DNA of 7,773 nucleotides from Candidatus Curtissbacteria bacterium (GTDB lineage: Bacteria > Patescibacteriota > Microgenomatia > Curtissbacterales > GWA2-41-24), in contig JACPYZ010000077.1 of assembly GCA_016195765.1 (NCBI GenBank), positions 1 to 7,773 of the forward strand, read 5' to 3'. The notes under the pieces are model-generated. The model did no database searches, had not been told where the DNA came from, and saw only the letters and a list, made by a program, of their open reading frames with translations. Shown one piece after another: positions 5,969-7,773 of this stretch (position 1 is the stretch's first letter; each line of letters starts with the position of its first letter). The position numbers and the translations under genes are program-made.

Positions 5969-5977
5969 TGCTAGAAT
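5969..5977 (+). promoter_or_regulatory. Extended -10 promoter of the short asparaginase-like gene
   Basis: TGCTAGAAT (5969-5977) is an extended -10 (TGn followed by TAGAAT) ending 6 bases before the ATG at 5984. No TTGC-type -35 is found at 16-18 bases, which is typical of extended -10 promoters. The gene might also be read through from the RNB-like gene upstream. Confidence 0.45.
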
Positions 5978-5983
5978 CTAGCT

Positions 5984-6493
5984 ATGGCTAAGATTCTTGT
6001 TGTTACAACTGGGGGAACCATCGATTCTTTGTGGGATCCAGGCCAGGATAGTATTGTTGTAGCTTCGGAATCTCAAGTTCCCACCCACTTCAAAAATGGG
6101 TCAAACTTTAAATTTGTGGCTACTTGCCGCAAAGACAGCAGGGAGCTTACAGGCGAAGACCGCGAAAAAATTAGAGAAGAGATAGATAACTCTGCAGAAA
6201 AAAAGGTGCTTATTACCCATGGTCTTTATACGCTTCTGGATACCGCTCAATATTTAGAAGCAAGGCTAACTAATAAAGAAAAGTCCGTTGTTTTAACAGG
6301 TTCAAAGACACCCCTTAAAGGTTTTGAGAACAGTGATGCGCCGGCTAATCTGGACTTTGCGGTTAAATCTTTGGGGACTGCCAGGCCGGGAATTTATTTA
6401 GCTTTGGATGAGAGGTTGCTCACTTTAGAAAAGGCGCTCGAAGAACAAAACAAGGGGACGTTATTTTCCGCAAACTCCGCCCAAGTGCAATAG
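5984..6493 (+). CDS. Single-domain asparaginase-like protein, 169 aa
   Basis: This matches only the N-terminal domain of bacterial L-asparaginases (about 330 residues), which hydrolyse asparagine to aspartate and ammonia. TTGGTI (8-13) carries the nucleophile-type Thr at 12. DSRELTGEDREKI (51-63) corresponds to the DS-x-DMTPEDW segment. ITHGLYTLLDTAQYL (77-91) corresponds to HGTDTMxxTA, and VVLTGSKTPLKGFENSDAPANL (102-123) to VVxTGSQxPxxxxxSDGxxNL. In the second catalytic motif the Thr-Asp pair is replaced by L81-Y82, and no equivalent of the catalytic Lys is evident. The whole C-terminal domain is missing. It ends at a clean TAG, one base before the opposing ACT gene, so it is short by design or by old deletion. 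It may be a non-hydrolytic binding protein or use altered chemistry. The start is supported by the -10 ending 6 bases upstream. Confidence 0.75.
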   Translation: MAKILVVTTGGTIDSLWDPGQDSIVVASESQVPTHFKNGSNFKFVATCRKDSRELTGEDREKIREEIDNSAEKKVLITHGLYTLLDTAQYLEARLTNKEKSVVLTGSKTPLKGFENSDAPANLDFAVKSLGTARPGIYLALDERLLTLEKALEEQNKGTLFSANSAQVQ

Positions 6494-6494
6494 A

Positions 6495-7133
6495 TTATTT
6501 ACTAAATCCGTTAAGGCTAGCAATCACTTGTTCCATGGCTGTTTTTTCCACAATAAAACTAATTTCAGACTCTGTGCAAATAATTCCTAGAATATTTATT
6601 CTTTTGGCGCCCAGTGCAGAAAAAAGGACATATAACACATTGGGGATTTGGCTATAGTCTTTGGCAAATTCGGCGGTCACGGCACTTAAGTTTTCCAGTT
6701 CTTTTTTGGGTTTGCCCATGTGTTCCGTAACGACCTTGACGCTTTTATTGGCAGCGGCAATAGAAATTTGGGAATTGCCTTCGGTGACGGCGAAAATATC
6801 TGTAGCTGCCACTTTGAAGGGCTGCATAGTGTGCAATTTTCTTTGGGTATCCGCAGTCTTGGGGTAGGTGAGTACGGTAAGTGAGCCTCGAACGCTGATA
6901 TCGGCTATTTTTACTTCTGGTTTAAGTGGCGGGGCAAACCGCTTTTTTTCGGCTAGGCGCGAAAGAGCAACCACAATACTGCCGCGTTTTACCTCTTTAA
7001 AGGTTAGCTTTTCTACCTGTTTGTGAATTTTGTCAGCGTATGCTGAGAGACTAAGCAGGTTTTCTGCTAGTGCTTCTTGGGCGAGTTCGTCGGCGGCTAG
7101 AATATTTTGAACAGCCTGCGAAATCTTGATCAT
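6495..7133 (-). CDS. ACT-domain protein, 212 aa
   Basis: The last 60 residues form a recognisable ACT fold: SAVTAEFAKDYSQIPNVL, a helix (YVLFSALGAKRIN), then ILGIICTESEISFIVEK and a closing helix (AMEQVIASLNGF). ACT domains bind amino acids and regulate enzymes such as aspartate kinase. The N-terminal 60 residues are helical (ISQAVQNILAADELAQEALAENLLSLSAYADKI). The middle (about 75-140) may be a degenerate second ACT-like unit. No kinase domain is attached, so it is a stand-alone regulator or binding protein, presumably cytoplasmic. The frame extends upstream to an ATG at 7151 and a TTG at 7178. I prefer the ATG at 7133 because a TACAAT -10 ends 8 bases before it and because the natural sequence begins MIKIS. 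AAAGG six bases before the TTG at 7178 is the competing signal. Confidence 0.7.
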   Translation of the reverse strand: MIKISQAVQNILAADELAQEALAENLLSLSAYADKIHKQVEKLTFKEVKRGSIVVALSRLAEKKRFAPPLKPEVKIADISVRGSLTVLTYPKTADTQRKLHTMQPFKVAATDIFAVTEGNSQISIAAANKSVKVVTEHMGKPKKELENLSAVTAEFAKDYSQIPNVLYVLFSALGAKRINILGIICTESEISFIVEKTAMEQVIASLNGFSK

Positions 7134-7141
7134 TTGTAATA

Positions 7142-7147
7142 ATTGTA
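7142..7147 (-). promoter_or_regulatory. Candidate -10 of the ACT gene (TACAAT)
   Basis: On the minus strand TACAAT at 7147-7142 ends 8 bases before the ATG at 7133, the spacing seen at the other genes here. No convincing -35 accompanies it, so this is the weakest of the promoter calls. Confidence 0.35.
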
Positions 7148-7171
7148 ACATTTTGTGTGATTTGTTACAGA

Positions 7172-7199
7172 TTGCCAAAAATTTCCTTTAGCCTATAAC
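7172..7199 (+). promoter_or_regulatory. Promoter of the second asparaginase-fold gene (TTGCCA-N16-TATAAC)
   Basis: TTGCCA (7172-7177) and TATAAC (7194-7199) are 16 bases apart. The -10 ends 10 bases before the ATG at 7210, leaving a predicted leader of about 4 bases. Confidence 0.55.
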
Positions 7200-7209
7200 A
7201 AATGGTTTA

Positions 7210-7773
7210 ATGGCTGACGTTATGGAACGACCGCCCATTGATAGTAGAGACGATATTTTAGTTGTTCACCATGGTGGAACTGGTGGCTTTCGTAGAACAC
7301 CCCAACTAGAACTTGTAGTCATGACACCCGAGGAATTGGTACATGGACTTCACCCTGATCTTCAAAGAAGATACAGATTTGGCTTTTTAAACTTTGCACC
7401 TGGTATTAACAGTGCAGACGTAAGCCCATCAGAACATTGGAGCAGATTTGCGCTTATGGTTCCCGAGCTGAGGAAAAAATATAAAGCAGCTGTTATTGTG
7501 ATGGGTACGAATACTGCGCCGGACACAGGTTCTGCACAGGCCTTTGCACTCGGGCCACATAACGATTTTCCAATGGTTTATGTTGCATCTCAAAGGCATC
7601 ACGACAGATTGGGAAGCCATGCTAAAGCGCTTATTGAAGAGAGTGTAATAGGAGCACTTGCAGCGTCGCGTGCTGGCTTGTCTGAGATATTACTTAACTC
7701 TGGTTTAAATACTTTTATCAGAGCTGTGAATGCATCTAAAAGAAGTGATAATGAACATGAAATTTTCGACGCA
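7210..7773 (+). CDS. Asparaginase-fold protein, 3' end beyond the window
   Basis: 188 codons are open to the right edge. The order of motifs follows type I (AnsA-like) asparaginases. VHHGGTGGF (19-27) stands for the TGGTIG loop with Thr24 kept. INSADVSPSEHWSRFA (66-81) stands for MDSSDMTPEDW. VIVMGTNTAPDTGSAQAFAL (95-114) stands for ILHGTDTMxxTASALSFML, and PMVYVASQRHHDRLGSHAK (121-139) for PVIVTGSQxPxxxxRSDGQ. NTFIRAVNASKRSDNEHEIFDA (167-188) matches the RLYRGNRTTK...FDAF segment that links to the C-terminal domain. Three usual active-site residues differ: the first Thr of TGGT is His21, the Asp after GT is Asn101, and the Asp of SDG is His137. The full protein is probably about 320-350 residues, and whether it hydrolyses asparagine is doubtful. 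The ATG at 7210 fits the promoter. An in-frame ATG four codons later is less well placed. Confidence 0.75.
   Translation, partial: MADVMERPPIDSRDDILVVHHGGTGGFRRTPQLELVVMTPEELVHGLHPDLQRRYRFGFLNFAPGINSADVSPSEHWSRFALMVPELRKKYKAAVIVMGTNTAPDTGSAQAFALGPHNDFPMVYVASQRHHDRLGSHAKALIEESVIGALAASRAGLSEILLNSGLNTFIRAVNASKRSDNEHEIFDA

Noticed and set aside
7176..7190. AAAGG followed by TTG at 7178 as the start of the ACT gene
   Set aside because: The spacing would suit a ribosome binding site, but no other gene here uses one. The -10 at 7147-7142 favours the ATG at 7133. Kept as an alternative only.

Overview
The window (7773 bp, visibly AT-rich but not extreme) reads as a compact bacterial chromosome segment with 10 intact or partial protein genes, one frameshifted methyltransferase gene, and possibly the tail of another gene at the left edge. 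No RNA gene, insertion sequence, CRISPR array or phage structural gene is visible, and no gene-free stretch exceeds about 110 bases. The organism is most likely an uncultured small-genome bacterium of the Patescibacteria (CPR) type. This is inference. It rests on tight packing, small single-domain versions of known families, several proteins with no recognisable family, and start codons placed almost on top of promoters. Stops are mostly TAA or TAG, and one TGA is used.

Layout from left to right. A possible plus-strand gene tail (1-39) faces an unrecognised 169-residue gene (567-58, minus). A SprT-like zinc metalloprotease (662-1168, plus) converges with a SAM-dependent methyltransferase (1864-1165, minus) that is split by a +1 frameshift near 1545. 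A single-pass membrane protein with a twin-arginine-like signal (1976-2986, plus) converges with a membrane sensor histidine kinase (4176-2998, minus), behind which lies a small disordered protein gene (4560-4255, minus). From a divergent promoter region a plus-strand pair follows: an RNase II/R-like protein with a degenerate active site and a C-terminal dsRNA-binding-like region (4650-5948), then a single-domain asparaginase-like protein (5984-6493). An ACT-domain protein (7133-6495, minus) and a second asparaginase-fold protein (7210 to the right edge, plus) close the window.

The most striking pattern is regulatory. Nearly every gene has a -10 hexamer ending only 6-15 bases before its start codon. 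In six cases a TTGC-type -35 element (TTGCAA, TTGCAT, TTGCGA, TGGCAA, TTGCCA) lies 16 or 17 bases upstream of it. This predicts leaderless or nearly leaderless mRNAs, none with a Shine-Dalgarno site, and it fixes several start codons. The genes are mostly single transcription units on alternating strands.

The second theme is enzyme folds that have lost textbook catalytic residues: the RNB-like protein and both asparaginase-like proteins. They cluster at 4650-7773 around an amino-acid-binding-type ACT protein, but no pathway can be assigned from the sequence alone.
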